A stretch of 64,000 nt of DNA from Bathynomus jamesi (GCA_023014485.1 JAJOZX010002582.1:174001-238000); one strand, 5' to 3'. Positions 1 to 12,389 are shown, numbered from the stretch's first letter. Numbers and translations: made by a program. Notes: generated by a model from the letters alone, not told the origin.

Positions 1-160
1 TTTGAGTGTATAGAAAATTTTCCCTGGCACCCGTTGCCATTGGCACGTCCTCGGTATGGGCCGCAAGGCCTTTTGAGGTACTTCTTTTCCTTGTAACTCC
101 TTGTAACCTCTTTTGTGCATTGCATAATAACCAACCAACCAACCAACTGAACGAAAACAA
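1..160. repeat. LINE-like 3' tail with (AACC)n end
   Basis: The segment runs into a short CCAA/ACCA simple repeat (about 130-146) after a CT/TG-rich stretch, the usual look of a non-LTR retrotransposon or SINE 3' end. No reverse transcriptase coding is visible because the window starts here. The family is not recognised. The call rests on the tail shape only. Confidence 0.3.
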
Positions 161-423
161 AAGTTTTCTCATTTGCATTTTTTTTTTTAAATATTCAGTT
201 TGTAATTTCTCGCATTCATACGGTGAGTCTTTGTTTTCCTTATATAAATTGCGCATTTTGGGGTTCTTTTTTTTTTACTTAGTTCGAATTTTTAAAAATT
301 TTATTTGTAATTTTTAATCTCTTGTAATTAGGCTTTTATTGTGATTTTAAATATTAAAGTTTTAGCCCTGAAGACGGCTTCTCCAGACAGTCTTTGTCCT
401 CCTTTTCTTATAATAATAATAAT

Positions 424-429
<6 letters not shown>

Positions 430-475
<46 letters not shown>
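430..475. repeat. (TA)n microsatellite
   Basis: Uninterrupted TA dinucleotide run just after a short AAT run. Further short TA tracts lie at 661-680 and 773-797, so the foldback at 514-663 sits between TA tracts. Confidence 0.95.
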
Positions 476-479
<4 letters not shown>

Positions 480-513
480 ATTATTTCACGAAAGTAACAC
501 GTGAAAAATATTT

Positions 514-663
514 ATGATGAATAAAACCACGAAGGAAAGGAAAACAAAATGGTGCTCAAGCGCTTCCGTCTAATGACATCCTCAGGAACACTGAGGATGT
601 CATTAGACGAAAGCGCTTGAGCACCATTTTGTGTTTCCTTTCTTTCGTGGTTTTATTCATCAT
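514..663. repeat. Foldback element, 150 bp hairpin
   Basis: The two halves are inverted copies with only a few mismatches and a loop of about 5 nt near 586-590. The arms begin ATGATGAATAAAACCACGAA and end with its near complement at TTCATCAT. It encodes no protein. It is abutted on the right by a TA tract and has one about 40 bp to its left. It looks like a non-autonomous foldback or MITE. The superfamily cannot be assigned because the TSD cannot be told apart from the TA repeats. Confidence 0.8.
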
Positions 664-767
664 ATATATATATATATATATGGTGGTGCAAATGTAGACA
701 TACAGTAGTAATAATAGTTAACTGTATAGCTACTTTTACACCATCCTCTATATATACACACACACAC

Positions 768-801
<34 letters not shown>

Positions 802-1025
802 TCCTTTTCTTCTTTAACCTTATTTTATGGAACTCTTTGCCTGTTGGTTGCACCGTGTGACCCTCTAAAAATGTACTTCGAAATATTCACCTTTATTCTT
901 CTGCAGTCAGTTACGCCCTTCAGCGTCTCACATCATACATGAAATTACTCATTAGCAAATCTGTTAACAATTTTTAAAGCAACTGACGCATCTATGATCA
1001 GTGTGTGTGTGTGTGTGGTATACCT

Positions 1026-1170
1026 ATTCAGTAATTGGATGGGTGGCTGTACTGTACGTTCAGATGATGTAGTGACCGTGGTTCGGATCCCACGTAATTC
1101 TGTTGGTCCCCTTCATTATATAACCTTAAATGTTGCCAAAAAGGTTAAACAACCTAAAACTATAACACAC
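1026..1170 (+). repeat. SINE with 5S-rRNA-like head and tRNA-like core (copy 1)
   Basis: Contains TTGGATGGGTGGC, close to the 5S rRNA box C sequence, followed by GTTCAGATGATGTAGTGAC and then a B-box-like GGTTCGGATCCC. The order is the same as in the copies near 4995, 7250 (reverse) and 15985. The 5' part is truncated by a GT microsatellite at 1001-1017. The SINE identity comes from the shared module order and not from a database match. Confidence 0.5.
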
Positions 1171-1536
1171 AAACATTTTTAATGGATCGATCATGATCCC
1201 CTTTTTTGTCAAATCTGGTAAATCCTAAAAGACTATTGTTTAATAGGCCCTTCCCACAACCCCTACTTCGGCTTTGATTCATGTTTAATCACGTTGTAAC
1301 TTGAAACCACTTTTCTCAGGTGAACAGATTGGTCGTGATTAAAGGTATTCACGTGCAAAGGTTGCAATTATAGACAAGGGCCAATTTGCGTTAAAAATTC
1401 TTCAATGGAGCATTGAGAAGTAAAATGGAATTTCTTAATATTCTGTTTCCAAATTCAAACAAAATCGTGAGTGACCTTTTCTCCATTTGATCTTGAAATA
1501 CCGCTGCAAAAGTTTTGCAACCTTTATTTATATATA

Positions 1537-1901
1537 CAGGGTGTCCCGTAAGTCTGGACCCATAGGGATTTATAATATATTTTTTTATTATGTTATTATT
1601 ATTATTTTATTATTATTATTTTTTTATTATTTTTATTATGATTTTTATTTGTGGGGCCACTTGAAAGCCAAAGTGTACGAAGTCAAACTTCAGAACATTT
1701 TCCACCTTAAAGCACGCATTGTGGAGGCGTGTCAAGAAATTTCTGCGACTGTGATTCAGAAAGTGCTGTCGCAGTGGAGATTGCGTCTTCAACTATGTGT
1801 GCGACACAACGGCGGACACTTTGAACAGATTATGTAATAAATTTTTGGACTATTTTGTAATTTTATTATTTTTCCCTATGGGTCCAGACTTACGGGACAC
1901 C

Positions 1902-1904
<3 letters not shown>
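1537..1904 (+). mobile_element. Tc1/mariner-type element with transposase C-terminus only
   Basis: The terminal inverted repeats CAGGGTGTCCCGTAAGTCTG and their complement are flanked on both sides by TA, the expected target duplication of Tc1/mariner elements. On the plus strand, codons from about 1650 to 1837 read as a transposase C-terminal tail (WGHLKAKVY, then LSQWRLRLQLCVRHNGGHFE). The N-terminal and catalytic parts are missing and replaced by an ATT-rich stretch. This is an internal deletion derivative that cannot move by itself. The right end runs into a 46-bp TA tract. Confidence 0.8.

Positions 1905-1950
<46 letters not shown>
1905..1950. repeat. (TA)n microsatellite
   Basis: Pure TA run directly at the right TIR of the element ending at 1904. 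Confidence 0.95.
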
Positions 1951-1952
<2 letters not shown>

Positions 1953-1971
1953 AAGAATTATTATTATATAT

Positions 1972-2089
1972 AACCTTGGTTTTGCTTCCACCTGAATTGA
2001 ATTGTTCATTCTGACGAAGGTCAATCTTGTCACTCCAACGTAGACCTACAGTTTAACGTGGAATTCGAACCACGCTGCGCGAGCAGCTC

Positions 2090-2090
<1 letters not shown>
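1972..2090 (-). repeat. tRNA-like SINE, single-unit copy
   Basis: Read on the minus strand, it has a B-box-like GGTTCGAATTCCACG followed by TTAAACTGTAGGTCTACGTT, the same unit that forms the second half of the dimeric SINEs at 8163 and 25509. The first tRNA-like unit is absent here. An (AC)n tract follows at 2091-2118. Confidence 0.6.
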
Positions 2091-2118
<28 letters not shown>

Positions 2119-2120
<2 letters not shown>

Positions 2121-2893
2121 CCTTCCTGTAATGATATAATGAAGTTTTCAATAGACCTTTTTCTTTCATTCTTGTGACATAGCTTCGCCACTTTTACTTT
2201 TTTTTAAGCAGTTTCGAAGAGTTTTTGCTCCTCTGTACGTGTCTCGCGTTTGACCATCAACGTTGATGGTGGACCCTTCCATTAGTAGGCAACTTTCATC
2301 AAAGAAGTTCGGATTAAAGTTTAATTTTTGTTACGTCAAATTGTGTTTTTGAGAATTGTGAAGTGTTTGGAAATAACCCTTTTTAGCAAAATAAAAAAAA
2401 ATTAACGTTTATATATATATATATATATAAGTGTTCTATGAAGAATAAAATATAATATAGGCCTAATACATAAATTTATTATAACCGCATTATCTCTCTA
2501 TACGCTTCAGTATACTTTATTTTATATACTAATAGAAAAGAACCCCAAAATATCTTTAAAAGAAAATGGTATGACAGAAAATGGAACTTAAAGGATATAC
2601 ATTTCTGAATTTAAATATGGGATTAAAAAAATAAAAGTAAATACAAAATGTAATCAGATACGTTTTAGAGGGAGGATTGAAAGTAAGCAGAACAGGGTGT
2701 TCATAAATAAATTCTTCATAGCAAGTTTGTTATTGGTGAAACACTATTAATACCGAACATATGTCGTATCGAACTGACAACAGCAGTCCATTTTAATTAT
2801 ATATCGATTATTGATAACTTATCTTTAGTGTTAAAAAAAAAGATTAGTAATTAATGTATCTTTTGAAATTTAATGTTTTAGAAGTTTCTCTCT

Positions 2894-2942
<49 letters not shown>

Positions 2943-4051
2943 ACTTTTGCTCAGGAAAACAACAGTGAGAAAGTGTGCCACTGGAATTCAGTGTAAATCG
3001 TGACATTGTAATTAAAAATACATTCAAGATTCTATATTTTATCTAAGTCGAAATATTATATTGGCCAAACTCCTCTTCTCTAAAAAGTCTATAGTAAAGT
3101 CTGAATTAACTTGTCAATAACTAAGAGCATTTGTGTGATAGTGCATTAATAAAAGGCTTTGAATAAAATTAATTTCAAACACCCCCATTAATATAATCAT
3201 TAATAAGGAAAACTAATTTCTTTCGTTATTCGTGTGTTGTTAGGGAATGTCCCGCTTAATGGAGATTAAGACTGTATTGCACCGGACAGTGATTAATAAA
3301 CAGTGAAGAGAAATTTTCTAAAAGTAAAATGATAACCTAAGGGCCTATATGACGTCATTCTGGATATATGCGTGCCTAATGTAGTCAAAAAACAAAAACG
3401 TACGTTTGGCAGTGTTATCCAGTCAACGTTGCCAAAGAACTTCGGATTCATATTTTCGTACTTTAGAATGTAGTATACAGATGACAGTGTTAAAAGAATA
3501 TTTAGTGTGAGTAATTATCGAAGTTTTACCCAAAAGAAAACTTTATTTAAGAAATAATTCTAGTGAATTGAAATATATATATATATATATATTTAATGGA
3601 GTTTTGCCCATTTTAAATTGTCACACCTAGGTAAGTTAACTTGTGTTTAGAAACTCTTAACTTTGGAGCAAAAATGTGCTCGATGTACAATTTACCTGCA
3701 GGTAAAAAAAGGTGTCATATACAGACTCAAACAGGTAGAAGAAAATCTGTGTCTTCATTTCAAATGAAAATGTATGCATTTAAAATATTAATGGAATTCG
3801 CAGTTAGATAGTCAAATGTCTTAATTTCAAGCATTACAAACATTTAAATTTTGAATCTATTACAACCTCGCAGATTGGTCTTGAGTGGGCATAGGCCCAG
3901 ATGTAGCTTGTAAATTTAGCGAATTGTAAGTTTGGCCAAGGCTTAAATCGTAACTATAACATGCGTCGTCATTGGAGGTTAAAATTCATACCCAGTCTAA
4001 AAAGCCAAAATGCCATTGTGATTTTAAAAAAGATTCAAAATCCTTTGTTCA

Positions 4052-4101
<50 letters not shown>

Positions 4102-4994
4102 TTACGCCGACAAGAGACTGGGCTATCATATTTCATGGGTAACCCAATATGAGAAAATCATTAATTAAAATGGCTCGGAACAGTATTGAGAATTGAAAAA
4201 AATATTAAAAATATGAATTCAAATAATATTATATATTTTATGTTTTTTGTATCATTCCTGGGTATATTGGTATGCATGATAATATGTCCGCTTATCTTTA
4301 ACAGAGATAATTAGGCCTTAGGTCCTACCCTGTAAACATTTCCTGGAATTCTTAACAGAAATTGGCCGTCCGTGAGACTATTCAAATTATGACGTCACTT
4401 CTATTTTGGAATTAAATATTAACTTTATTCTAAACCGAGTAATTATATTTAATTATGATCGTATGAAAGTAATTATAATAATAACTAATTCCTTAATTAC
4501 GAGTAATTAAAGAATAAATAATTTATTTTTGTAGAAGAAAGAATAAATTGGCGTGAAAGTAAAGCCTATTAATATTCACACTTGTACGTGAGACACGAGC
4601 AACCACAGCGATCGAATAATGAAACCCCCAATTTTAATTAAGGGGGCGGGGGGGTCTGAGGGGTCTGGTCACTTGGGCACTTATTATTATTGGTTGACAC
4701 GCTTTTCTAAGTGCAAAACCTTTTTTTTTTTTTTTTTTTCGACTAATTTTATTTAAGTTTTTTATTGTTATTTTATGGAAGTGTAAAATCCCCCTTTCCC
4801 CAAACTCTCCAAGAGGTGAGAGCGTATACTCCAATAGGGGGGGGTGAATATCTGGTCCCCATTACAACCCCACTTTCCCCAGCCAAACTCCATCAATTTT
4901 TGTTTACTCCTGACGTGTCTTTTATGATCATTCTAGTTAAATTAATAGACGGAGTAACCCTCCATAGAAGATTATAACGTAGATATATCGTTGG
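2119..4994. other. AT-rich stretch with no gene seen
   Basis: Only simple repeats are visible: a GT tract at about 2896-2940, short TA tracts near 2411-2428 and 3573-3591, a TTA tract near 4050-4103 and a poly-T at 4722-4739. Short open frames here follow the repeats and show no protein family. Confidence 0.6.
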
Positions 4995-5165
4995 GCCGAT
5001 TAGCGAGTTACGTCGTGGCCACGTTAGATCAGCGAGGTTAATCAATGTTGGGTCTGTTGGATGGATGGGTGACTGTCCTCTCCGTTCATACGAAGTTAGT
5101 GTCGTAGCGACTCCAACATGATTCGTATTGAACGTAAAGCCGTTACGAAAGAGCTCAACTAAAAA
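4995..5165 (+). repeat. SINE with 5S-rRNA-like head (copy 2, most complete)
   Basis: The stretch AGGTTAATCAATGTTGGGTC followed by GGATGGATGGGTGACTGTCC lines up with the internal control region of eukaryotic 5S rRNA (the AAGCTAAGCA...GGATGGGAGACC part). It is followed by CCGTTCATACGAAGTTAGTG, the same join seen in the other copies. It has diverged too far to be a working 5S gene, so I call it a 5S-derived or 5S-like SINE head with a pol III-type internal promoter. Confidence 0.55.
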
Positions 5166-5830
5166 AAATATTATTTACCGATTTGTGCAAGTTCCACTGT
5201 GAAAATGGAGTTCGTTTGATCCCTCCCCCCAATCTGTGTTCATTAATTTTAACTTTTTCATAATTAACATTTGTTACTGTCGACTACTAAACTTCAGTGG
5301 ACAGTCACAGAGTACAAGTTCCTTTGGATAAAAGTTAAAACGAGCAAAGCCTGTATCTGTTACAGTTCGTCCGCACGGCATTTTGATCATTGTGAAATTT
5401 TCATTTAGAATGATCATCATTGATGTTATTAACAACGCTAATAGGGTAAACATTTTAAAAAAATTTCTTAATTTATTCACTTCTGAAAAAAAACCTGTTA
5501 AAAAAAACGTTTTTTTTAAGGTACAAAACAAGAAAGAATTGTAATTTCTTATCGTTGAAATTATTATTGTCATTAAGACTGGCAATTTTCCCACACACGA
5601 AATTTCTACTTTCACCCTCAAATACTAAAAAAAAAAGTCCCTCACTTGAAGTGAGTGTATGTAGATCAGTAGACTTAAATTTTAGAGTTAGAATGAATCT
5701 ATCCAAGGTGGTCGATCGGTGTATATGAAGGACCTGCCTGCGGAAGGCCCACCCGGTGTCCAACAACCATTCTGGACAGCCAGCTGTTCTTTTTTGTTTT
5801 TTTTTAAATTATATATATATATATATATAT
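5166..5830. other. Stretch with no gene seen
   Basis: AT-rich sequence with T and A runs and a TA tract at about 5812-5830. Open frames of about 100 codons exist on the minus strand but resemble no family and carry low-complexity runs. Confidence 0.5.
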
Positions 5831-6319
5831 TAGTGGTGGACCGGATGTCAGTTTTTCAACATCTGCGGATGCGGATCTTTAATTTAAATATCCGCGGATA
5901 TGGATATTTAGTTAATCTATCAATATAATATAGAATTCTGAATATATATATGACATAATTTTTCAACTTTCGTGATATTACCATTATGGCAGGCAATGCA
6001 GAAGAATTAAAATTAATATTAACGTTTTCATTATGATAAAAATAATAACTTTCTCAAGAGTTTCAGCCACAGAAAATTCAATGAAACAAGTTTCATTCAA
6101 TTTTTTATGTTACCAGGTATTTATATTTTGACGTTTATATATTTGTTTGTTCATTAATAATTAATACTTGACATGAAATGTGCATGACTGGGCCTTATAA
6201 CCTAATTTAATTGTAAATTGCATAATTTATTAGAGGTAATATCCGCATAACATCCGCAGTCAGAAGTGCGGATGCGGGTGTTAAAAATGATGCGGATGCG
6301 GATATCTGGTCCACCACTA
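5831..6319. mobile_element. Non-autonomous TIR element, hAT-like, 489 bp
   Basis: The ends are TAGTGGTGGACCGGATGTC and, inverted, TAGTGGTGGACCAGATATCC. Subterminal regions are rich in repeated GCGGAT motifs in both orientations, a pattern common in hAT non-autonomous elements. It contains no coding sequence. Both flanks are TA tracts, so an 8-bp TSD of TATATATA type is possible but cannot be proved. Confidence 0.7.
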
Positions 6320-6657
6320 ATATATATATACACAGTATATTACATGTTTTATTGGAAAGTTTATTGTATTGTTTTATATATATATTTTTTTTAATAAAAG
6401 ATTTTACTTGGAGGCTGAATTTGTTTTGTGATAATTCTTTATTCTTATCATTTATTATTTAGGTGTAATAGTCCATGCTGATTCAAATTTGAAGGTGTAT
6501 TTTTGAAATTTTACATGTATAATACACTTAAAATACACAAAAAAAAAACCCAGACAGCCAGTGAATGAATTCGACTTACCCTTTATTTACTGGTTCCACA
6601 TATAAGACCAAATTGCATAGCCAGGCATCATTGGAGATTCAGCACCCACATTAACCG

Positions 6658-6835
6658 TAGAAAGCCAGCGTGGCCTATTTGTTTCTCTGGAAATGATATA
6701 TTTTATCGAACGTAAGTTAATTTTTATCATTGTTTACTAACAATAAATTGTTTAATTCAACCTATAAATGTAATTTTCATTATGGGGTTAACATAGACTA
6801 GTCGCTGTATGTGCGGTCCCACACCAAGCCTTCTA
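6658..6835. mobile_element. MITE with AGAAAGCCAGCGTGG ends (copy 1)
   Basis: The left end TAGAAAGCCAGCGTGGCC and inner block AAGTTAATTTTTATCATTGT match, in the opposite orientation, the element at 46141-46396. The right end has decayed (CCCACACCAAGCCTTCTA). There is no coding sequence. Confidence 0.65.
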
Positions 6836-7249
6836 GGGCTAACTGTCTTATAGATTTAAGACACTTCACTTTCAGATACCTAAAGTGAAGGAACCGTTTT
6901 TCATTTGAACATTATTATTTTCTCTTTCAAACGGGCGTGTGGCGACTTCTTTTCCGAAGTGTTAAACGAAGGAAGCTGTTTAAAAGTTTCTTCCATTCTG
7001 AATTTACTTTTAAAAAAGGAAATATACGAACGGAAGGATTTTTAATGGGACCGTCAATAATACCCTTCCGGTTCAAAACTATATCGCCACCGAACTACTT
7101 TCGATTCGAAAGTAAACACGTTCACTTACGAGCAGAAAGATTCTGGCTTTTGTGTTTTCATTTGTTTATTTGCGCCTAACCTTACTTTGTCGATCGAAAA
7201 GCAACCATGTCCCATTCGAATTGACATTTTTTTAAACCGAACTTGTCGG

Positions 7250-7412
7250 GTTGTGGATAATAATGGTTGAGGTTGCTTAACCTCTTTCGCAACGGCAAAG
7301 GTTATGTTATGTGACGGAGGGGACCTACAGCTTTATGTGGAATCTGAACCATGAGTCACTACATCATCTGAACGTGGACGAAGGTCACTCATCCCACCTG
7401 AACAGATCCAAC
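7250..7412 (-). repeat. SINE with 5S-like head (copy 3, reverse)
   Basis: On the minus strand it reads GGATCTGTTCAGGTGGGATG, then GTTCAGATGATGTAGTGACT, a B-box-like GGTTCAGATTCCAC and AGCTGTAGGTCCCCTCCGTC, followed by a tail with GTTAAGCAACCTCAACC. This gives the uninterrupted tail needed to interpret the split copy at 15985-16560. Confidence 0.55.
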
Positions 7413-7557
7413 GTCCCTTAATTTCAATGATTTAACGGATTGGGTTTGAGGAATTGGATCAGGAGGGAACAGGCCTTTATATCAGTTTCTCTTTTGATAC
7501 GAGATTTGTAAAACTTTTTTTTTTTAACTTTCGGAATACCATCGCTAGTTCGATATA

Positions 7558-7634
7558 CAGGGTGCCCATAAATTAGCTTTGCAAATTCAATCCAAACCAA
7601 TTTGAATTTGTAAATATAATTTATGGATATCCTG
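7558..7634. mobile_element. Minimal TIR-TIR element, 77 bp
   Basis: CAGGGTGCCCATAAATTAGC and its inverted partner (CAGGATATCCATAAATTATA on the other strand) are separated by only about 10 nt. The CAGGGTG start and left TA flank match the Tc1/mariner-like elements elsewhere in the window. It looks like a pair of ends that has lost everything between them. Confidence 0.6.
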
Positions 7635-8138
7635 TTCAGTACAGACCGTAACCAACTTATTGGAACCACGAGTCAAAAGTTACCTTTTTATATACTCTTT
7701 AGGGCAACTAATTCATTCTTAAGAAATGATTCTGTAAAAATAAAACAAATTATTAAAAAAAAAATTTCTGATAGTTATATAACACCCCAATTTCAATACC
7801 TTGTTAAGTATTGAAGCTGGAGTATGGTTAAAGTAAGGTATTTTGCTGAGAATCAAGTCCTCTGTTACTACAATTGGGGGTAACTCCCAGATATAAACCC
7901 CCATAGAAAATTTATGAGAAATAGTAAATAAAATGATAAATTTAAAAACAAATAAAACTGAATTGATTTCGAATCTAATCCACGTCTTGGCGTCAGGATC
8001 AGAAGGTCTGACATGAACGTCTTGTGTGTATCGAAAGTAGGCCTAAATTTAGTGAAGGACAAGAGACTAAGTATTCAAACTGGAGTAGATTTATTAGATA
8101 AAAGTTCTTAAAAGATAACTTGTTTTACTGATTCGTTA

Positions 8139-8162
<24 letters not shown>
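7635..8162. other. Stretch with no gene seen
   Basis: AT-rich sequence ending in a TA tract (about 8139-8163). No coding family, RNA gene or inverted repeat was found. Confidence 0.5.
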
Positions 8163-8169
<7 letters not shown>

Positions 8170-8466
8170 CCTTGGTTACCTTTGGTTAGCTTCCGCCAGA
8201 ATTGTTCATTCTGACGAAGGTCAAGCTTTTCACTCCACCTTAGACCTACAGTTTAACGTGGAATCCGAACCACGCCCCATCAGCAGCCCAGCGTCTTAAC
8301 CACTAGGCCACCTAGGGTACCCATTTATGTACCAACCAATTTCTTTATTGTGTGGAAGGATGAACAGCTGGGTTTTGCTGCGCGCCGGCTGCCGTCGGGT
8401 CTCGAACCCGGGGCCGATGGATTCGTGGTCAGCGACGCTAACCACTACACCACCGAGGCGTCCAGT
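8163..8466 (-). repeat. Dimeric tRNA-derived SINE (copy 1)
   Basis: On the minus strand two tRNA-like heads follow each other. The first has an A box in TGGTGTAGTGGTTAGCGTCG and a B box in GGTTCGAGACC. The second has TGGCCTAGTGGTTAAGACGC and GGTTCGGATTCC. A linker of about 90 nt joins them and a shared tail (AACTGTAGGTCTAAGGTGG) follows. The near-identical copy at 25509-25797 shows that this arrangement is a propagated unit. TA tracts bound both sides. Confidence 0.8.
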
Positions 8467-8495
8467 GTATATATATATATATATATAAAATTCTA

Positions 8496-8733
8496 CAGGG
8501 TATTCCATAAGTCCAGTCTCATAGGAAAGTTTATTTTAAATTAAATTTGCCAAAGTAATACATTCGAACTAAAACAAATGTTCAAATTGATGTTTTGTTT
8601 TGGGACCTTTTTTTTTTGTTGCAGATAGAATAACAATGTCTAATATGGAAGTGAGTTACACTCGTGAGGAAAAGGCCTCCGGAGGCCTTTTAAAATAAAT
8701 TTTCCTATGATACCAAACTTATGGGATACCCTT
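8496..8733. mobile_element. Tc1/mariner-type MITE (family of 32566, copy 1)
   Basis: The ends CAGGGTATTCCATAAGTCCA and its complement enclose ATAGGAAAGTTTATTTTAAA and ATGTTCAAATTGATGTTTTG, both also present in the element at 32566-33093. No transposase remains. Confidence 0.75.
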
Positions 8734-10948
8734 TACAATAATAATAATAATAATAATAATAAATTACCCTAAAATTTAAAAAACGTATCCTTTGACTTGA
8801 TTAATAATTTTGTCAGGGTCTGTATAGAAATACCATCAAGAAATGTATTCTCAAAATTAGAGAAGGCTTTCAGATAATAATAATAATAATAATTATAATT
8901 ATAATAATTGTATAAATGTATATCCTTAATGTGGCCTTTTTATTGCATTCGGACAAAATTTACCCGATTCGAACACATTTTTTTTTTTTTTGGACGTTCA
9001 TAAATTTGATATCGTTCCAAAACATTATTAAGGAACCTAAAATCAAATTGTTTCTTCGTATTTAAGTTACTCGGATTAAAGTAACTTTATCCGAAGTGAG
9101 CCTGATTCGAGATTGCTTCACTTCATCAAATAACAAACCATCATTACCCCATTGACATTTTACACGCATTAGCACACGATAAGAGTATAAGCCCCCGGGG
9201 TGAGAATCATGTAGGGCCAGACTGCCTATTCAGTTTCGCATTTAATTATATATTAAATGGCATTATTAAATAAGGTCACAAATATTTGAACTTTAACCTT
9301 GGCGACATTTTTCTGTCTAGGCTTTTTTTTTCTCTGTCTCTCTCTCTCTCTCTCTCTCACCTCGCGGAATTCGTGTCGAGTCTTTGTTGAAAATAGTCGA
9401 GATGAATTGATCAAACATTCTTTTGGTTTTAAGTTTAATTTGTGTTTACGTTCGGTGGTTATGGTCCATTACTCAATCTCCCCCCCTCTACTCCAACTCT
9501 CCCCCTCACCCCTAGAAAAGGTTCCTTTAGAATTAAAACGGCGAGCGAAGATGGCCGTGTGTACGTCATAGAAACGTCACTAATACCCCGTGAGCCCATC
9601 TACATCGTGAAAAAAATGATGCACTTGATCTGAAGCATAGGGAACGTAACTTACCATGATGGGGCATAGGGCACAGCAGGCCTACCCACGTTATTTCACT
9701 CTCTTAATTATGTCCCCGCACCCAAACTCAATTTAACTCTTTCTGGAGGTCTAATTCGACTCATTTTATATACATATTTATCAGTTAAATTGACCCTTTC
9801 CGTTTGCATTTAAAACTTGCCTCTTTCCGCTCAGCCCCCCCCCCCATCTGTCCCCAAATTATACCCAGAACACACACACATACACACACACCTTATCCCC
9901 CATTTTTGCCAAGTTTACTGTCTTCCCCCCACCCCAAGGTTTATCCAAATTTTCTTGCACTCTCCGCTCTCCAGATGGCGCTCCTGTTTGTATTACTCTT
10001 AAGGTTCGCCAAATAATTAATGCAGTTTTTGCCTTTAAACTAAGTAGTTTGGATTTTATTGCTTTTAACTTTAATAGTTTCCATGGTAACGGTTAATTTG
10101 AGTGGATACTTAATCTATATCTACTTTCCATCAATTGTTAAAAGTTTTGGGCAGTTGTCGGAGAGAGAGAGAGAAACTTCTAAATTAGTATATCTTTGTG
10201 TAAATTAATTAATTATTTTGTATCGATTTATGTGATAAATAATATTATTATTCAAGTTTTCGATTCGAGATTTCAACACGAAATAATAACATTTCAAATA
10301 AGTGATTTTTTTTTCTAGACGCGTTCGTTTCATTTAATATTTGTTGAGTTTTTAATTGAGAAATTTTTGTTAAACATTTAAAATATTAAAAATAAATTAA
10401 AATTTTTTGATGGTTCGTTGATTAATATTTTGAATTCATTCGAGTTGCGTACGAAAGGCAATCTCTCTCTCTCTCCTCTCTCTCATATATATATATATAC
10501 TTTCACTTGTTCATTCTTGACCTTTCGTTAATTTCCTCGTGTAATGCGTGTGTGCGCGCGCGCGCGTGCCTTTGTAGACAACTGGGAATTAGTGAGGTAG
10601 TGTGCGCTATAATTCACATATGTAGTGGTGATTTTTTGTGAGGTAACACTTAGTACCTCGAAACATTAAAAGATTAGCTACATAAAAAATCTAGAAACTT
10701 CTTTACTGCTGGGAAAAAGCTATGTTGGTCCTAATTAGGTTAGGGTAGGGTCGAGTAGATTAGCTAGTACCAGGGTATTTAATGACTTAACAGAAACCAT
10801 CCTTCGACCCCTCACCTGAATCCGAAACATTTATTGCCCCTGTCTTATTTCAGTGGCACTAAGGTTAGGTTAGGTTAAGGTAGTCTTGGTTAATTAGTTT
10901 TTTAGATATATGAATTTTAAAAAGTTGGTAACTCGCTTATGCGGAGAT

Positions 10949-10983
<35 letters not shown>

Positions 10984-11105
10984 TGTGTGTGTGTGTGTGT
11001 GTGTGTGTTCGAAGTTCAATTTTTGCATGGAATCAGTATTAATTTTTTGGTTATTGTTATGCTTAAATAAACTGAGGATTTTGGCCTATCAGTCACTTAT
11101 AATTA
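8734..11105. other. Stretch with simple repeats, no gene seen
   Basis: Contains AAT/TAA tracts (8739-8761, 8876-8890), a CT tract near 9333-9358, CT and TA tracts at 10462-10499, a short GC-alternating run near 10553-10566, three TTAGG units near 10863-10876, and an AC tract that meets a TG tract at 10948-11007 to form a self-complementary run. Proline- or histidine-rich short frames here are repeat translations. Confidence 0.6.
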
Positions 11106-12389
11106 TCAGGTCATCCCATAAGTAATGTCGTTTTTTAGATCGGAATTTGAAGGACAAAAAAAAAACTCAACTGAAACTTTTTAATCCAGTATATATTTTC
11201 CATCGGAATCAATGACACTCTGCCAACGTCCTACAAGCTTTTCAATGCCATGTTTATAAAATTCAGGCGGTTTTGAGGCAAAAAACGTACAAGGATTGGT
11301 GTGCAGGTCATCTAAAGAAGTATACTGTTTCTCGTCAAGATAGTTTTGCAGACTCCTGAAGAGATGATAATCTGAAGGCGCAAGGTCTGGAGAATATGGA
11401 GGATGTGGAAGTTTTTCCCACCAAGCTCCTCAATTTTTGCAGAAGTGATCCGAGCGGTATGAGGACGTGCGTTGTCGACAGACTCAACTTGTCGTGGTGG
11501 AACACGATTCCTTTCCGATTAACCAAAGAAGGTCTCTTTTTCTTTTAGTGCAGTGTTCAATCGATCCAGTTGTTGACAGTAGACTTGAGCGGTGATTGTT
11601 TGGTTGTGTGTTAAGGTTTCAAAGCGTATTTATACCACCTTTATCCCACCAAACACTAAGCAACACCTTCCGAGGGTGAAGATTTGGTTTTGGCTGTGGT
11701 GTCGCTGGTTCTCCGGCACAAACCCACTGTCGACGGCGCTTAACATTCTGGTACAGTATCCACTTTTCATCGCCAGTCACTGAACGGTGCAAAAACGGAT
11801 CTTGAAGTTCACGGGAATGAAGAGCTGTGCTAATGTTTACCCGCATCCTCAGATTGTCGAGCGACAATTCATGTGGCACCCATTTTCCTAACTTAGGCAC
11901 TTTCCCGAGTTGTTGCAAAGTCGATGGATGGTGGATGGGGATGAATTGAGTTTCTGGGCCAATTCTTCGACAGTTGTTGAACAGTCTTCTTCAAGTGCGG
12001 CTCACAGCAAGCAGGTCATCATCAAACTCAGCTGGGCGTCCAGAAGCAGTCACCATTCCTAAACTTTTGAAACCATCTTTGACATTTCCTCATATGCAGA
12101 ATATCGTTGCCATAAACTTCCTGAATGTTTCGCGTTGCTTCAGTAGCACTATTCCCTTTTTTGAACTCGTAAAACATTATATGCCTGATATGCTCTTCTG
12201 ATACCGCCATGGTTATGAGCGGTTCACATAAAGCAAAACACACGTCTTCACTGGTCAAGGTCTGTAAAGTATGTAGCGAAACACGATAGATCTCCTCTTA
12301 GAAACCTTCGGAAAATTTGCTTAAACCAAGTAGGACTAATTTAAATTTAATCTATCGTAAAAAACGACATTACTTATGGGATGACCTGA
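11106..12389 (-). mobile_element. Mariner transposon, full length with inactive transposase
   Basis: The terminal inverted repeats TCAGGTCATCCCATAAGTAA are near perfect over about 30 bp and flanked by TA on both sides (11104-11105 and 12390-12391), as expected for mariner. The length of 1284 bp is typical of a complete mariner. The transposase gene fills the element on the minus strand but is frameshifted. It is the only full-length mariner in the window. Confidence 0.92.
11335..12258 (-). pseudogene. Mariner transposase (DD34D type), frameshifted
   Basis: A cut-and-paste transposase that would bind the TIRs of its own element and integrate at TA. The N-terminal part (12258 to about 12028) shows the mariner helix-turn-helix region, including EFKKGNSATEATRNI and CQRWFQKFRNGD. 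The catalytic part (about 11918-11619) shows VPHEL, VTGDEKWI with the expected aspartate, and VLLSVWWD with the next. The third segment (about 11526-11335) holds NRKGIVFHHD but then runs out of frame where the final catalytic region is expected. At least three frame changes separate the pieces, so no functional enzyme is encoded. The subfamily is not assigned. Confidence 0.9.

Noticed and set aside
653..853. Open frames rich in Tyr-Ile or Val-Cys runs here and at many other places
   Set aside because: They are translations of TA and GT/AC microsatellites with no protein family.
10862..10880. Telomeric TTAGG array
   Set aside because: Only about three units are present and they are not extended, so it is ordinary sequence or a short interstitial motif.
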